A stretch of DNA of 64,000 nt. Origin: Dioscorea cayenensis subsp. rotundata. Taxonomy: Eukaryota; Streptophyta; Magnoliopsida; Dioscoreales; Dioscoreaceae. The notes beneath the pieces are model-generated. The model searched no databases and had not been told where the DNA came from. It saw only the letters and a list, made by a program, of their open reading frames with translations. The stretch is taken from contig NW_024086832.1 in NCBI RefSeq assembly GCF_009730915.1, forward strand, positions 1 through 64,000. The letters are read 5' to 3'. Of this stretch, positions 38,339 to 50,742 are shown piece by piece. Within the stretch, counting starts at the first letter, position 1. Every line of letters begins with the position of its first letter. The position numbers and the translations under genes were made by a program.

Positions 38339-38499
38339 ACAGCTTTCTTCCACTTACTTAGCTTTTTTCTCTGTTTGCTCTTTATCTTTCTTTGTATCCC
38401 TGCTCCTCCTCACTTCTGGTGAGCGACGACTTTTTTTCCTTGTATTTTCGCTTTTAATTTAATAAATCTGTGGTTTATCCATATTTAATTCAAAAAAAA

Positions 38500-38508
38500 A
38501 AGAGGTGT
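38500..38508 (+). repeat. LINE target-site duplication, 3' copy
   Basis: AAGAGGTGT following the poly-A tail; partner of 32039-32047. Confidence 0.85.
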
Positions 38509-38681
38509 CTTTGCTTAATTTACCCAATAAGTCACCATAATACCACTAGTGCTTAGAATTTGTGGAAAGACAGACACATGTTTCTAGTGAACCTGATGTG
38601 TATTGCACACCAAAAGATTTATGTATATATAAAGATTTTTTTTTCTTTTATTTTTAAATCAAGATTGTATGATCTGAACAG

Positions 38682-38838
38682 GTTGGAGAAAAAAATGAGA
38701 AGGTGAAACAATTATTGGATGAACATAACAGAGATATTTTGTTCCAACCTCTTGTTTTTTAAATTGTTTGTCAAGTTAAAAGAGTAGCAGGGCAATGAAA
38801 TTTTTGAAGGATATAACTAAGTTGAAAGGTCCTTGTTT
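38682..38838 (+). pseudogene. NLR exon-2 start relic
   Basis: Follows a CTGAACAG acceptor that matches GAACAG before exon 2 of the NLR at 45161. The DNA then parallels that exon: VGEKNEKVKQLLDEH here against VKEKDNKVERLLDKY there, with the later AAGTTGAA word shared. Homology fades near 38840. A scrap of another NLR copy in the same direction as copies 1 and 2, starting about 170 bases beyond the LINE. Confidence 0.65.
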
Positions 38839-39556
38839 CTTATAGAGCAAAGGTAAAATGAATTTATCTTTAACCTAGATATATACTAGCTGACAAAGCA
38901 ATCAGAGTGATGGGCCATGTGGAACATGGAGATATTCGTTCATTGTGGTTTCACAGAACATTCATTTGGGAAAACTCAAGAAAAAGATAGAGCTGTCAGT
39001 TGCAACTTTGCCCCCACAGAGAGAGTAACAAAAAACTTTGATATCCAACCTTAAATAATATATCGATGCAAAACAAGCTCCACCGACTTTAATGTCTCAA
39101 ATTTTCTTCATTAACTACCGCATGCTAGCTATTATAAATAAGTGTTTAGAGTTAAGGCCGTAATTGAGTGAGAAAGTTGAGTAATTACTGAGAAAAGAAG
39201 AGTGAGTGAGTGCTCAGTGAGACAAAAGTGCGTGAATGAGTGACAAATATAGTGTGTAATAATAGTAGGCTAGAGTCTTACTAGATAGAGCCATAGAGGA
39301 GTGGTGTAGACTGTGTAGTAGTACAATGATAGTGTGATATGATATTTGAGTGTGATTAATAAAAATAATTTTTAAATATTCTATCTCTTCTTGATAGGGT
39401 GTACTGTTATATTATAAACATGTTCTATAATATTGAAATATTTATGAAAAGCGGGGAATATGTGAGAATTGAAATTTTAAACAATTTACCGTTTTGAAAT
39501 TAATTAGACAAACACTACAAACGGTAAATAATTTATTACTTTATATATTATATTAT
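38839..39556. other. No gene recognised
   Basis: Contains an AG/TGAG-rich stretch (about 39165-39250) and otherwise AT-rich DNA. No domain-bearing frame. Confidence 0.4.
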
Positions 39557-40306
39557 GGTGTGTTTGGATGTAAGGGTTGATCCCCAAAAATTATGGATCA
39601 ATTCTTGTGGTATGTGCATGCTCATGTTTGGGCATGCACCAAAAGACATGGGAAGGGAATGAGAGGGGAGTGCATGCCCCTCAAACCCTTCATGCTCATT
39701 CCCCTCATTTTGGGGGGATTGAGCATGCCTTGACGGGGTAATGGCATTTTTACCCCTTATTATATTATATTTATTTAAATTTTAATGATTTATATTGTAT
39801 TTATACATTGTATTTATATTTTATTTACATTGTATTGGATGAAACTTAAGAAATGACATGTTAGACATTGTATTCATTTTTAAAATATTAGAATTATATA
39901 TATTTTAGTGATTTAAAAATAATTAAATTTGAATATTTATTTATTTTAAATACAAATAATTAAATTGTCTTCATCAATTAAAATGTATAAATTTAAAATT
40001 TTATTTAGAAAATGGATAACTCATTTAAATTTTTTTTATAGAAATTATAGCTATTTAATAATAATGGTTTCTTTTACAAGATTTATTATTTAATTAAAAT
40101 ATTAAAGGGTAAAAAAGTAATTTTATCAAAAAAATTTCCTATTCTCTATCCTATTCCTATCCCATCCCTTCCAACCAAATATTACTTTTGTTTTCATCCC
40201 CAATCCCCCTTCTCTATTTTATATTCCCATCCTTTTCCCCTTCTCCATCTCCATCCCCATCTTCATATTTTCATTCCCTCTAACCAAACGGACCCTATGA
40301 TATATT
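39557..40306 (+). repeat. Left inverted arm
   Basis: Pairs with about 42655-43405 on the opposite strand. Its inner end reads CTAACCAAACGGACCC, whose reverse complement itself resembles the outer terminus (GTTTGG motif), so this arm alone could be a complete MITE. Confidence 0.7.
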
Positions 40307-42654
40307 GTGTATTGTTTGTATACCATTTATGTATTTTCATAAATAATGTTATTCATGCACAGTCATATAAATAATTTAAAATATTATAATATTTGGGGGA
40401 AAAAAAACAAGCCCATAACTTGTGTTTTTATATATTGCTTGATTTGAATGAAGAAATTGAGCATTAATTCTGTTGGATGGTATTTAATTTAATTCTAATT
40501 TACTTCCACTACTTTGTCTTTAAGAATGGTTCTATTGTTTATTTATTTGTTTATTTATTTTGTGTCTTATCATACTAGTTTTATTTTTTCCAACTTCTAA
40601 TAGAAGTTCAAATTTAATTTTGTGATGCAAAACGAAATAATAGATTTTTTTTATTCCAATAACACCTAAAAATATAGATTTATTATGGAAACTTCCAATC
40701 TTAAGGTAGTGTTTGATACATAAAAAAGTTGGGTATTTTCCCTAAAATGTAACACATGGGAATTTGCTTGCCATGTTTGGTGGAGTATTTTTGTTGGAAA
40801 AAAACTTTGCCTTGGGAAACAAATTCCATTAAAATGAGCGATAGGCTTTTTAATAGCTTGGCCCTATATATATATATATATATATATATATTTAATTTTC
40901 AAAACTACTCAAGACCATCACATCATCATACATGGGTGATCGTAACGACCCTACCGACCAATACTGATCGGAAATGCTTAACTCAAGCATTTTTAAATGA
41001 AAAATCATGATTTTTTTGCGATTTTAACCCTACTTTAATTATTTTATAATCAATAAATCTGACTTTTATTCTTTGGTTTTTTTAACTAATTTTTTAAAAA
41101 ATTATTAGTGTTTTAAAATTTATTAAACTTTTAAATAACTTTTAAAAAAATATATGTGTGTGTTTTTTTAATTTAAATCCCTTATTTGTTTTTTAATTAA
41201 TAAATTATCTTTTCCCTTTGGTTATTTAAGCCAAATTTTATTTTAAAAAAATTATGTAATTTTTTTAATTTATTAAAAAATTAATTCTAAAGAATATATT
41301 TGAATATGAAAACACAAATTTTTAAAAATTATAATTTTTAAGCAATATATAAGTGTGTTTTATTTTGTATTATAATTAATAAATTATCTTTTTCTCTTTG
41401 ATTATTTAATACAAATTTTTGTGATAAATTTGTTAACTAAAATTTCGATACCTTTTATGTCAACATCAATCATCTTTAGGCAGAAAGGCTCTAAAAAAAT
41501 AACTCGTCGAGAAGACTTTTTAGAAAAATACCTTAACTTTAGAGGACTATTTGTTTATTACTAATAATTTAATTTGTTATGAATGATTGACTAATTTTAG
41601 GGCTTTTCGTAGCGCATCTTTAGTTTTTTTAGAATTATTTAAATGGCTCGAGAGCCATCGCATACGTATTTAATGTGCATCTAGACAATTTTTATAATTT
41701 AAAACAACATAATACTTTTTTTTCACTTTCATCCTTTTTTTATACGTATTTAAATGTTTTTTTTTTGCTTTTTAACTTAATTTTTTTAAAATAGTTTTTT
41801 AAAAAACTAATTAATTATTGAAAAAAGTTTATTTTAAAATTAATATCATTAAAATAGAAAGTATTTTTCATATTTTTAAATCTATTTTTTAATTTGCTTA
41901 AAACCTGTTTCGTTTAATTTATTTTAAAATTTATTCTGATTATATAGATTATTTAATTTACTTCTCATTTTTAATAATTTTTTAAAAAGGCGGTAACTTA
42001 AGAAATAATTATTTATTTATGATTTTTATTTTTCATAACATGTTTGTTAGTTTAAAATATTTGCTTTCAAATTACATATTTATACTCCAAACTAGGCATT
42101 TAATTCTATACTACAAGTCTACAAGGTTGTTTACATCAACAGCCTATGAGCATGTGTTATGCCTCCTAAGGTCAAACTTTCTATCCATCGGTTCATTACT
42201 TTACCTCATTTATATTTCTCAAGTTATCCTTTTCTTTAAAAAAAAATAATTATGAGGGAAAACCTATATTAAAAAATATATATTATCTAAATAAATCTAA
42301 AAATAAATTAAAGCAAATAAGTTTTAACAAAATTAGAAGAAATTAGGTTTAAAAATGTGTAATGCTTTCTATTTTGATAATAATTTTTAAAATAAATATG
42401 TTTTATAAAAATTGATATGTTTTAAAAAAGTAATAATAATTTTAGAAAAAAGTTAAGTTATAAAAAAAAGCATTTTTTAATATTGTAACTTTTTAATTAA
42501 TTTCTAAAATATGCATTTCAGTGATTATTTATGGAAATGCGCATGATTTATTTTTTTAATAAAATATTTTGATCTAGGTTTTGAGATCATCACATTAATT
42601 TGAGTGGGTGGAAAATAATTGCCTGTTTCAATTGGAAATTATTTGGGTTTTGAG
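40307..42654. other. AT-rich interior with relic of NLR upstream DNA
   Basis: No gene. About 40430-40680 resembles 44030-44260, the region upstream of the second NLR (shared words TATTTAATTTAATTCTA and AAGAATGGTTCT against AAGAATAGCTCT). It is therefore probably a leftover duplicate of an NLR promoter region. The remainder is very AT-rich. Confidence 0.5.
40865..40892. repeat. (TA)n microsatellite
   Basis: TA repeat inside the foldback-like element. Confidence 0.9.
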
Positions 42655-43405
42655 GATTTAGAATTTCCCTCACTACTTAGAGGGAATGGAAATACGATGG
42701 GGATGAGATGTGATATGGGGTAGTGATGTGAATATAAAACAGGAAGTGCTTGACGGGATGTGAACAAAAGTAACGCCCTCAATGGATGACTGGGTAATGG
42801 AATAAGATAGAGAATAGGAGAAAAATCTTTAGTAAAATTACTTTTTATCCCCTTTAATATCTTTAATTAAATAATATATCCTTGTAAAAAGAAACAATTA
42901 TTATTAAACAGTCCAACTTTCTATAAAAAAATAAATGAGTTATCCATCTTTCTAAATAAAAATTTTAAATTTATACATTTTAATTGATGAATACGATTTA
43001 ATTATTTTTATTTAAAATAAATAAATGTTCAAATTTAATTATTTTTAAATCACTAAAATATAAATAATTTTAATATTTTAAAAATAAATACAATGTATAA
43101 CATGTCATTTCTTAATTTTCATCCAATACGATGTAAATACAATATAAATATAATGTATAAATACAATGTAAATCATTAACATTTAAATAAATATAATATT
43201 ATAAAGGGTTAAAAGGTAATTACATCATCAAGGCATGCTCAATCCCCCCAAAAATGAGGGGGATGAGCATGAAGGGGTTGAGGGGCATACAATCCCCCAT
43301 CAATCCCTTCCCATATCCCTAGGTGCATGCCCAAACATGGGCATGCACATGCCACAAGGATTGATCCCCAATCCTTGGGGATCAATCCTTGAATCCAAAC
43401 ATGCC
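42655..43405 (-). repeat. Right inverted arm
   Basis: Reverse-complement partner of 39557-40306. The inner edge is less clear here than in the left arm, lacking the GGTCCGTTTGG end. Confidence 0.7.
43323..43390. repeat. Two perfect subterminal hairpins
   Basis: Hairpin A (43323-43348): 10-bp stem GTGCATGCCC with a 6-base loop. Hairpin B (43356-43390): 16-bp stem AAGGATTGATCCCCAA with a 3-base loop. Both lie at the outer end of the right arm; the left arm has imperfect versions. Confidence 0.9.
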
Positions 43406-43867
43406 CATAGTGTAAAGAGATATCAAATGTCCACCCAAAATACTCCCTCCAATTTTTTTTACTTGTTTCATTTTAGGGTTTTTCTTTGGAATTATTTAGT
43501 TATCTATTTAGAAAATTTATGAGATATTAAATACTAGTTTTTTTTTAAAATTTACTTTTCATATTTAATGTAGTTGTACAACTTTCAATAAATTATATTC
43601 AAATACATATGTTATTAAATCATATTATAAATAAGAGTAATTTTGAAAAATTAATATAATTTTTTATAAAATTTAGATAAAATAGACTTTCTTACTTAAT
43701 GTGAATTAGATAAGATAGATTAATAAAATGGATGGGCGGAAGTAAAAGTTTTGTATAGAAAATTTTTAAGGGATAAATATATGACATGTTAATCAATTAA
43801 GAATTACCAAATGTCCTCCCCAAATTAAAGTTTAGAAGGAAAGAAATTGAAGGGATAAAATTAAGAG

Positions 43868-43871
<4 letters not shown>

Positions 43872-43940
<69 letters not shown>
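43872..43940. repeat. Long (TA)n microsatellite
   Basis: About 34 uninterrupted TA units, the longest simple repeat in the window, roughly 750 bases upstream of the second NLR start codon. Confidence 0.97.
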
Positions 43941-43942
<2 letters not shown>

Positions 43943-44692
43943 CCAAACACTGGTCAAGCTAGAAATTAATTCCTGTCTTTTTTGGCTTTTATTTTTTAGT
44001 TTTTAAAAAAAAAAACGTTGAGACAGCTTCAGCTTTTTATGCTTTGTGTGATTAATTCTTTTTTTTAGTATTTAATTTAATTCTACTTTACCATATACTG
44101 ATATACTGAGTAGCTTTTCGCTTAAGAATAGCTCTGTTATTTATTTATTTTGTTTTTTTAATCATAGTATCTTTATTTTTCCCATCTTCAAGTTAAATTT
44201 TGATAATGTGATAAAAAATTAAATAAAATTTTATTCTAACTAAACAACATCCAAAGTTAATGATTTATTATGAAAACCTCCAGCTCCAACCATAAATAAT
44301 AAATGAGCGCAAAACAAGATAGTCCAGCAAGCACATTAATGACTCACTGTCATGAATTAAAAGCGTCATACAAAAGGACTGACAAGCCACGTGTGTACCG
44401 TGTACTATTGAGTTTATTATTCTAAAGTTAAAAAACAACAAGTGCTTATTTTATTTTTAAAATGATAAAACTAGATGTCAAGCACATGTGCGTACTATTT
44501 TTTCAGTGATAATAAGACTGAAGGAATCATTTGTTATTTACATTATTATTTTTAGATTTGAGGAACAAGATTGAATGCCATTACTTGTAAGAAGTAAGAA
44601 CTCATAAATCATAACAGTGGCTTGTGAGAGGGAGATAGAGAGAGAGAGAGCTTGGTTCTGTGTTTTCAATCCTTGTATTGATTTTGAGAAAT
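43941..44692 (+). promoter_or_regulatory. Upstream region of NLR copy 2
   Basis: AT-rich DNA before the NLR ATG, closing with a GA-rich tract (about 44629-44650, GAGGGAGATAGAGAGAG) that probably lies in the 5' leader. A relic of the same region is seen near 40.4-40.7 kb. No single TATA box can be picked out with confidence. Confidence 0.45.
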
Positions 44693-47600
44693 ATGCAGGA
44701 TCCAGTGAGTTGTTTGTGTTCTTGCATTCAAAGCTATGTTACGCGTCAGGACATTAGCTATGTGTTCCGCACCAAAAAGAAACTTAATAATTTGGAGAAC
44801 GCATTGAAACATCTCATGGCGACGAAGGAGGATGTTCAGAGAAAGCTTGATGATCCTCAACACAACGGGAAACTACTCAATAATCAACATCAAGTTAAAG
44901 ACTGGCTTCGCGATGTAAAGATTCTTCTATCATAGCGTAGTATAGAATGACTTTTTCTTTCCTTTTTTTTTTGGTTACTTATAAATCAAGATAATATATA
45001 TTATTACATTATAGAATTTTTATGTTTGTTTATCCAATTATATATTTATTTATTTATTTTTATTTTTTTTTTGTGTTTTTCAGTTTGTTATATTATAGAA
45101 AAAGTAAGGTGTGCTGCCACAAAGATTTCTAATGACACCATTTGAATTGGTTTTGAACAGGTTAAAGAAAAGGATAACAAGGTAGAACGATTATTGGATA
45201 AATATCGGAAAGGTAATTGTGTTCCAGGATGTTCTTATTCTCTAAATTGTGTTTCAAGCTATAAGGTTGGCAGGAATGCAGTCAAGTTGAAAGAGAAGAT
45301 AGATAAGTTGACAACAACACAGCCAGAAATCAAATTTACCGACATACCACAGCCTGAACCAGTCTCTGAATCATCTAAAATAGTGGGGGAAAAAATCGTC
45401 TCCAACTTTAATGTTGCTTGCAGTTACCTGGCAGAGGCAACAAACGATATAATTGGCATATGAGACATGGGGGGTGTGGGCAAGACCACACTCTTGAAAA
45501 AAATCAATCATTCATTGTCAGATGATGATGCAAACATGGGATTTGATCATGTGCTGTTTATCGAATCTTCACAAAATACTCAGTTGGAAGAACTTCGGAA
45601 AGAGATTGCTAAACAATTGCATTTGTCCCCTGATTCTGCTGGTCAACAAGACATCTTCAAAGCCCTGAAAACTAAGAACATTGTATTGCTCTTGGATAAT
45701 ATATGGAAGCCAGTAAACCTTGTTGGTCTTGGAATTATCAATCCTTATATGGACGATAATGGTTCTACCAAACCATACAAATATAAAGTGATGTTCACTA
45801 CTCGGTCAGAAGATGTGTGTGCCCGGATGGAGGCAAGCAAAAGAATTAAAGTGGAATGCATGGAACCAGATGAAGCATGGGCTCTTTTCAAGCACAATGT
45901 TAATCAAGCAGTTATTGAGTCAGATGAAAAGTTGAAAGAAAAAGCTTGGCAAGTGATGGAGAAGTGTGGTGGTTTGCCACTTGCTCTGCAAGTGGTCGGT
46001 AAGGCCATGTCTAACAGAAATACTGTCCAAGAGTGGGATGATATTTTGAGCTCACTAAAAATTTCAGGTATTGAAGGTGGGCAGAAATCATTACTTCAGA
46101 TTTTGAAATTCAGTTATGATAATCTACCTAGAAATATTCAGGAGTGTTTCTTGTGTGCTTCCATTTTGCGATGGTCATATTTTAAAGTTGATTGGTTGGA
46201 ATTATGGATGGGTTTAGGCCTGGTTGGTAATTTTGACAATTTACAGCAGGCTTATCGTACAGCAAGGCAGATCTTTAATTAAGAAGCTAGAGGAATCATG
46301 TTTATTGCGGTATTCTCCTGATGATGATGTTGATGTGAGTTCACATGATGTAATTTATGAGATGGCATGGTGGATAGCATCAGACTGTGGGGAAAACATG
46401 AATAAATGGATAGTGACAAATAACATAGCATCAATCAATGCAGAAAATTGGAGATTCGCGAACCGAGTGATTATAGAAGGCCAGGTGGAGCTTTTTCCAA
46501 GTTTGCCTCATCAGTGTTCTGATTTGTTGTGTTTAATGATTAAAAATAATCATAATTTGGAAAATATTCCTGAAGGATTTCTCAGACGGATGCCAAATTT
46601 GACATATTTGAGTCTTGAAAGAACTGGTATCAAAGAGCTTCCAAAGGACATCAAATGTTTAGTTAATTTACAATACCTAAACATTTCAAGGACAAATATC
46701 TCATCGCTTCCAAAGGAGTTGGTATATTTAAAGAAATTGCAATATCTGATATGCAACCATTTGGAGAGGCTTGGCAAGGTGGAGGATCTCATGTCAAGAT
46801 TACAGATGTTGAAGGTCATTGACATATTTCCATCAGGATGGGTAGACCTAGAACAGTTAAAGAAATTGAAGAAACACGTCAAAGCCATAGGAATGCGAGT
46901 AGTATATATCAAAAGAGGTTCTCCAACAACTCTCATGTTTGCCAACTACTCGGCTTTGGCTATACAATTTGGATATCATCTCTCTTTCATTTGACACTTT
47001 AAGTTGCAAAAATCATGGATTCTTGCAAGAACTAAAAATTGAATCATGCCCACAGCTTGACCAGATTGTGATGAATGGAAGTGGGAGTCATCTCAAATAC
47101 CTCTCTATAAGTGATGTCAAAAAACTGGCAAACATTATTTGGAAAAATCTATCGCCTCCAGAATGTTTTCATGTGTTGAAGTGGTTATATATAATAGGAT
47201 GTAATTTGGATAATTTAGCTTGGGTCCTGCATCTCCCATGTCTATATTATTTACATATAGAAGATTGTGCAGAGATAGAAATGTTGTTTTACATGGAAGA
47301 GGAGAGAGAAATTCAACAACAAGAAGTCTCAGAACACCGCCCAACATTCCCTGCATTGGAATTTCTAAAGATAACTAATCTACCAAAATTAGTGAGCATA
47401 AGCAATTTTGCATTGGATTTCCCTCAACTTTCAAGCCTTGCACTATGTGATTGTGCGGAGATAAAAACATTGGTTTACATCGAGGAGGAGAGAGAAATCC
47501 AACAACAAGAAGTCTCAGAACACTGCCCAACATTCCCTGCTCTGAAAGATATACTTTTAATAAAGCTACCAAAATTAGTGAGCATAAGCAATTTTGCATT

Positions 47601-48316
47601 GGATTTCCCTCGACTTTCACAGCTTATAGTGTATAAATGTCTTAATCTAAAGAAGTTACCATTCAAGAGTGGCATTAACAACAACAATCAAAGAATGATA
47701 TTGATTGATTGTAAGAGAGAATGGTGGGAAAGCTTAGAGTGGGATGATGCCACCATCCCATCTCACATTCTGCCACGTTTCAGAATGGTAAGTTTCATGT
47801 TTTCTTTTATTATTTCCAACTTCTTCACATGTACTGTGCATTCACGAATGTTAAATCAAGTTATTAATATAATTTTTTTAATTATTAATCAATTGCTATT
47901 ATAGAAGGTTTTTTTTCTTAAATTATAGAATTCATTTTTACTATTCATTCTGAGTTCTTTAAAGATATATATAAAGAGCTTAAAATTTATTGTCTCTGTA
48001 TTATTAACTCAATAAGATCTCACTTTGGAAGCGGGCATTTATTAATTGGGCATATGTATGCCTCTTTCCCTACCTTATAATCCATGTTTGAATGTTAGTA
48101 TATATATAGTTTATCTATAGTATGCACCCATTATAACACCAATAATAATTGAATTATTATTAAAAGCATGGACAATGTTGGAAGCATGGAAGAATATGTA
48201 CAAGTATGTAATTAAAACTAGGAACATTACCTTATTAAGAATGATTAATTTGTTGAATATTCTTGTCTTTACAGGACAAGAACCCTAATGAAGGCACGAC
48301 TAGTGGAAGTAAATGA
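44693..48316 (+). pseudogene. CC-NB-LRR resistance gene, copy 2, three lesions
   Basis: Exon 1 44693-44914, exon 2 45161-47787, exon 3 48275-48316 (ends GTTSGSK, TGA). The coiled-coil N-terminus begins MQDPVSCLCSC. NB-ARC motifs: P-loop GGVGKTTLL (45470), kinase-2 LLLDNIW (45693), RNBS-B YKVMFTTRSEDVC, GLPL CGGLPLALQVVGK, RNBS-D ECFLCASILRW, MHD site read as SSHDV (Ser for Met). The LRR follows, including a 62-residue tandem repeat. Lesions: TGA at 45461-45463 where the family has Trp or Tyr, directly before the P-loop; a frame change near 46260-46275; and a four-base TATA-type insertion near 46905-46915 relative to copy 1. The kinase-2 Asp-Trp pattern fits a non-TIR NLR of the RPS2/RPS5 type. 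Without these changes it would be an immune receptor; as read it gives a CC-only peptide of about 175 residues. Confidence 0.88.
47305..47676 (+). repeat. 186-bp tandem repeat in the NLR LRR
   Basis: Two adjacent units, period 186 bases (62 residues), starting at AGAGAAATTC (47305) and AGAGAAATCC (47491). Both encode IQQQEVSEH, then PTFPAL, then LPKLVSISNFALDFP. Copy 1 has one degenerate unit at the same place, so the doubling followed or escaped the gene duplication. Confidence 0.85.
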
Positions 48317-50742
48317 AAGGCCTTTGAGTTTTCTATGTTTCTGTCTGCACAAGTTAGAGATCATCTCATGCTCAAACCAAGTAAGATCAATATTTATTAG
48401 TAGAAAATGTTCTTCTTTTTTCTTATCTTTTTTTTATTTTCAGATTCAATGTGCAACTTATAACATTGAGAAATCATGTCATCCATTTGACAGGTCTTTA
48501 ATTTCCGGGGTTTTACATCTCCAAAAGCTTCTCAGAACTACAATTTCTCTTCGCAATTAATCAGTGATCTACCAAAGTTACTGTGCAATTATGCTCTGGA
48601 TTGCTCGTGTTGTTTCTGGTTTTCTTCTCAAATCTGAAACTCTTTGATTGGTTTTTTATTTATGCCGATGTGAAGACATTATTATTTGGTTTCCAAGTTT
48701 GAGGTTTGTTTACCATTATTATCTTTTGTATTTTCTAAGTGAAGTCTAGCTTGAAAGTTGATCGATTGAAGACATTAATCATTGGGTTGTATCTTTCATT
48801 CAAACTATATTTTCAAGTAAGTTGTGCTTTGTTAGCATGGTGGAAACATATATATATATATATATATGTAAAATATTGTTTATTTGTTATTTTCACTTGC
48901 ATATTGCTAAGGATTACTTGTGGACTTTGTCAAACTTTGAAAGCCTTAGTTTTGTTAATGTACAAAATGATCTAAAATGAGGGGCTTTCAGACCTAACTT
49001 TGTTTTTGGTGTTACTATTGTAATTGTGTGTATTCTCTCTCTCTTCTTCTTTTGGCAGGTTAATGAGCAAAACAAAGGCAAAAGGTGTTAATTGATAAAT
49101 GTGTTGCTACAGTTGGTAAAGCTATTTATGGAAGAGGAGGCTTTGGCACTTCAAAAAAGAGTTTTCATTAAGATCATGATGCGTGGAGATTCTTTATTTT
49201 TTCGGTAGTGATAGCAAGATTCTACTCATCAAGCCAAGGCAAACTTGTTCGAGGATCAAAAGTTTAATACTGGAATACTAAAGGAGCATTGGGTTTTTTG
49301 TTACAGCAGTTTATGATAAGGTGATGTTTCTATCACAATTTTGTGTTGTTTTGTTTATTTAGAGTTCAATTATTTTGCTGAGATATTCATGACACATTTC
49401 TAATAAGTGTGATATGATATATATATATATATATATATGTATATTCCTGTTATTTATTTCTTTTATTGTTTTTTCTGCAGGTGTAGGCAAATGAGTTGCT
49501 AGCTTGCCAGTGGAAATGAAGAGCATGGAGCGTCTTTGAGAAAAGAGTAGCAAGTACTCAACATCTTGAGGAGAACGAGAACCACATGATCAATCTCTCT
49601 GAAGATCCAACAACCTGATGATCAATCAAAGCTTTGATTTCACAAATGCTGCTAAAGAGCATTAACAAATTCGCAAGTTGAATCCAGATTAGGGAACAAG
49701 AGCGGATCAGTTTGGCAAGGCATAATTTTGAGCTAACAATTCAACGAAGCAAAATTTGGACAGCTGAAAAATTATGTCATACTCATCAATATTTATTTAT
49801 TATATGATTGAATTGCTCATCACACATTGAGTAGTTTTTCTCAAACAGAATTCTTCACTTGTTGTCTGACCATTAAAGAATTATTTATTAAGTCACATAA
49901 CCAAACAGCTCCCTGTTGTCAAATGTCACCTCCGTTATCAAAATCTTTATTTAACCATTTGGCTGGTGTTTTTCATTTGTAACATTATCTATTTATTTTG
50001 GATAGATGATAGATTTACAAGACCTTTCCATTGCTTGGCAAATTTTCCTGTTTTAAATTTTCCTTGAAGACCTTAAGGTTCAAACATTTTGACAAAACAC
50101 AACAATGAAAACAGAGTAGACAGTGCATTAGTTTGCATGAAGCTTAATAAAAACCATTGTCAGATGAAAATATTCACAAATCAAATGGCACAGCAAGAAC
50201 ATTAACACTTTAACATATATAGATATAATTCCAGCAAGAGTACTGCAGGCACCAATATAACAATGTCATATTCTCCTTTTCATTTCATTCATTCATTCAT
50301 TCAATCAGGAAATGGAATCTAGTTCTTAAAGATTCCAGAGACCACATTTTTCAACAACTCAAAGTATCGTCACTATTATTTACACAACTTAATTACACTC
50401 AACCCGGGCACCACTCCCTTTCCTCACAATCAGGCATAAGGTCTTCCCATTTTCGTCTATATAATATCCCTGGTTTTCAATTGGGTACAAAGCAAAGAAA
50501 ACACCCTAAGAAACTCCTACAAGCCACTGCAAGTTCTTCGGACTTACAAGTACCAATATATACTGAATAGACATAAAGAGCATTCCTGTACAGTCTCCAT
50601 AGACACAGGCCAAATGGGCATTAATTTTTGCTCTAGCCCAAAAGGCAAACTAAACTAGCATTACACTTCACATCTCCTGATTTAAGGGCACTACTAAGCA
50701 CTACAAAAAGTAATAAACGGATGGATAGTCTTAGCTTAAAGC
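48317..50742. other. NLR/EDR1 tail-to-tail spacer, copy 2
   Basis: Collinear with 2291-4463. Small TA repeats at 48848-48868 and 49417-49439. Splice-like junctions (TTTGGCAGGTTAATGAG at about 49050 and CTGCAGGTGTAGGCAAATG at about 49480) recur in both copies and may mark spliced 3' UTR exons of the NLR transcript. No protein-coding exon was recognised. Confidence 0.55.

Larger units (their letters stand above)
32048..38499 (+). mobile_element. Full-length L1-type LINE with target duplications
   Basis: 6.45 kb, flanked by the 9-bp repeat AAGAGGTGT (32039-32047 and 38500-38508; its first A can also belong to the tail), with a 10-A tail after TTTAATTCA. The order is 5' UTR (31 bp), ORF1 region (32079-34652), ORF2 (34663-38338), then a 3' UTR with AATAAA-like words near 38461. 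The 5' end is intact, since the first ATG lies just inside the upstream duplication. Both ORFs carry several stops or frame changes, so it cannot move itself now. The clean target duplications and tail suggest it is not very old. Confidence 0.93.
39557..43405. mobile_element. Foldback-like element with long inverted arms
   Basis: Two arms of about 750 bp face each other. The left starts GGTGTGTTTGGATGTAAGGG; the right, read on the other strand, starts GGCATGTTTGGATTCAAGG. Both continue through GGATCAAT.CTTGTGG, GGGCATGCACC, a stretch near TGAGCATGCCTTGA, an AT-rich part, and a shared ATTCCCATCC/CTCCATCTCCATCC-like inner block. The interior (40.3-42.65 kb) is AT-rich with no transposase. No clear target duplication is visible. 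Two oppositely oriented copies of one MITE family would look much the same, so the single-element reading is a hypothesis. Confidence 0.6.

Noticed and set aside
43872-43940. CRISPR-like or regulatory array
   Set aside because: A plain (TA)n microsatellite. No CRISPR array, rRNA or tRNA gene was found anywhere in the window.
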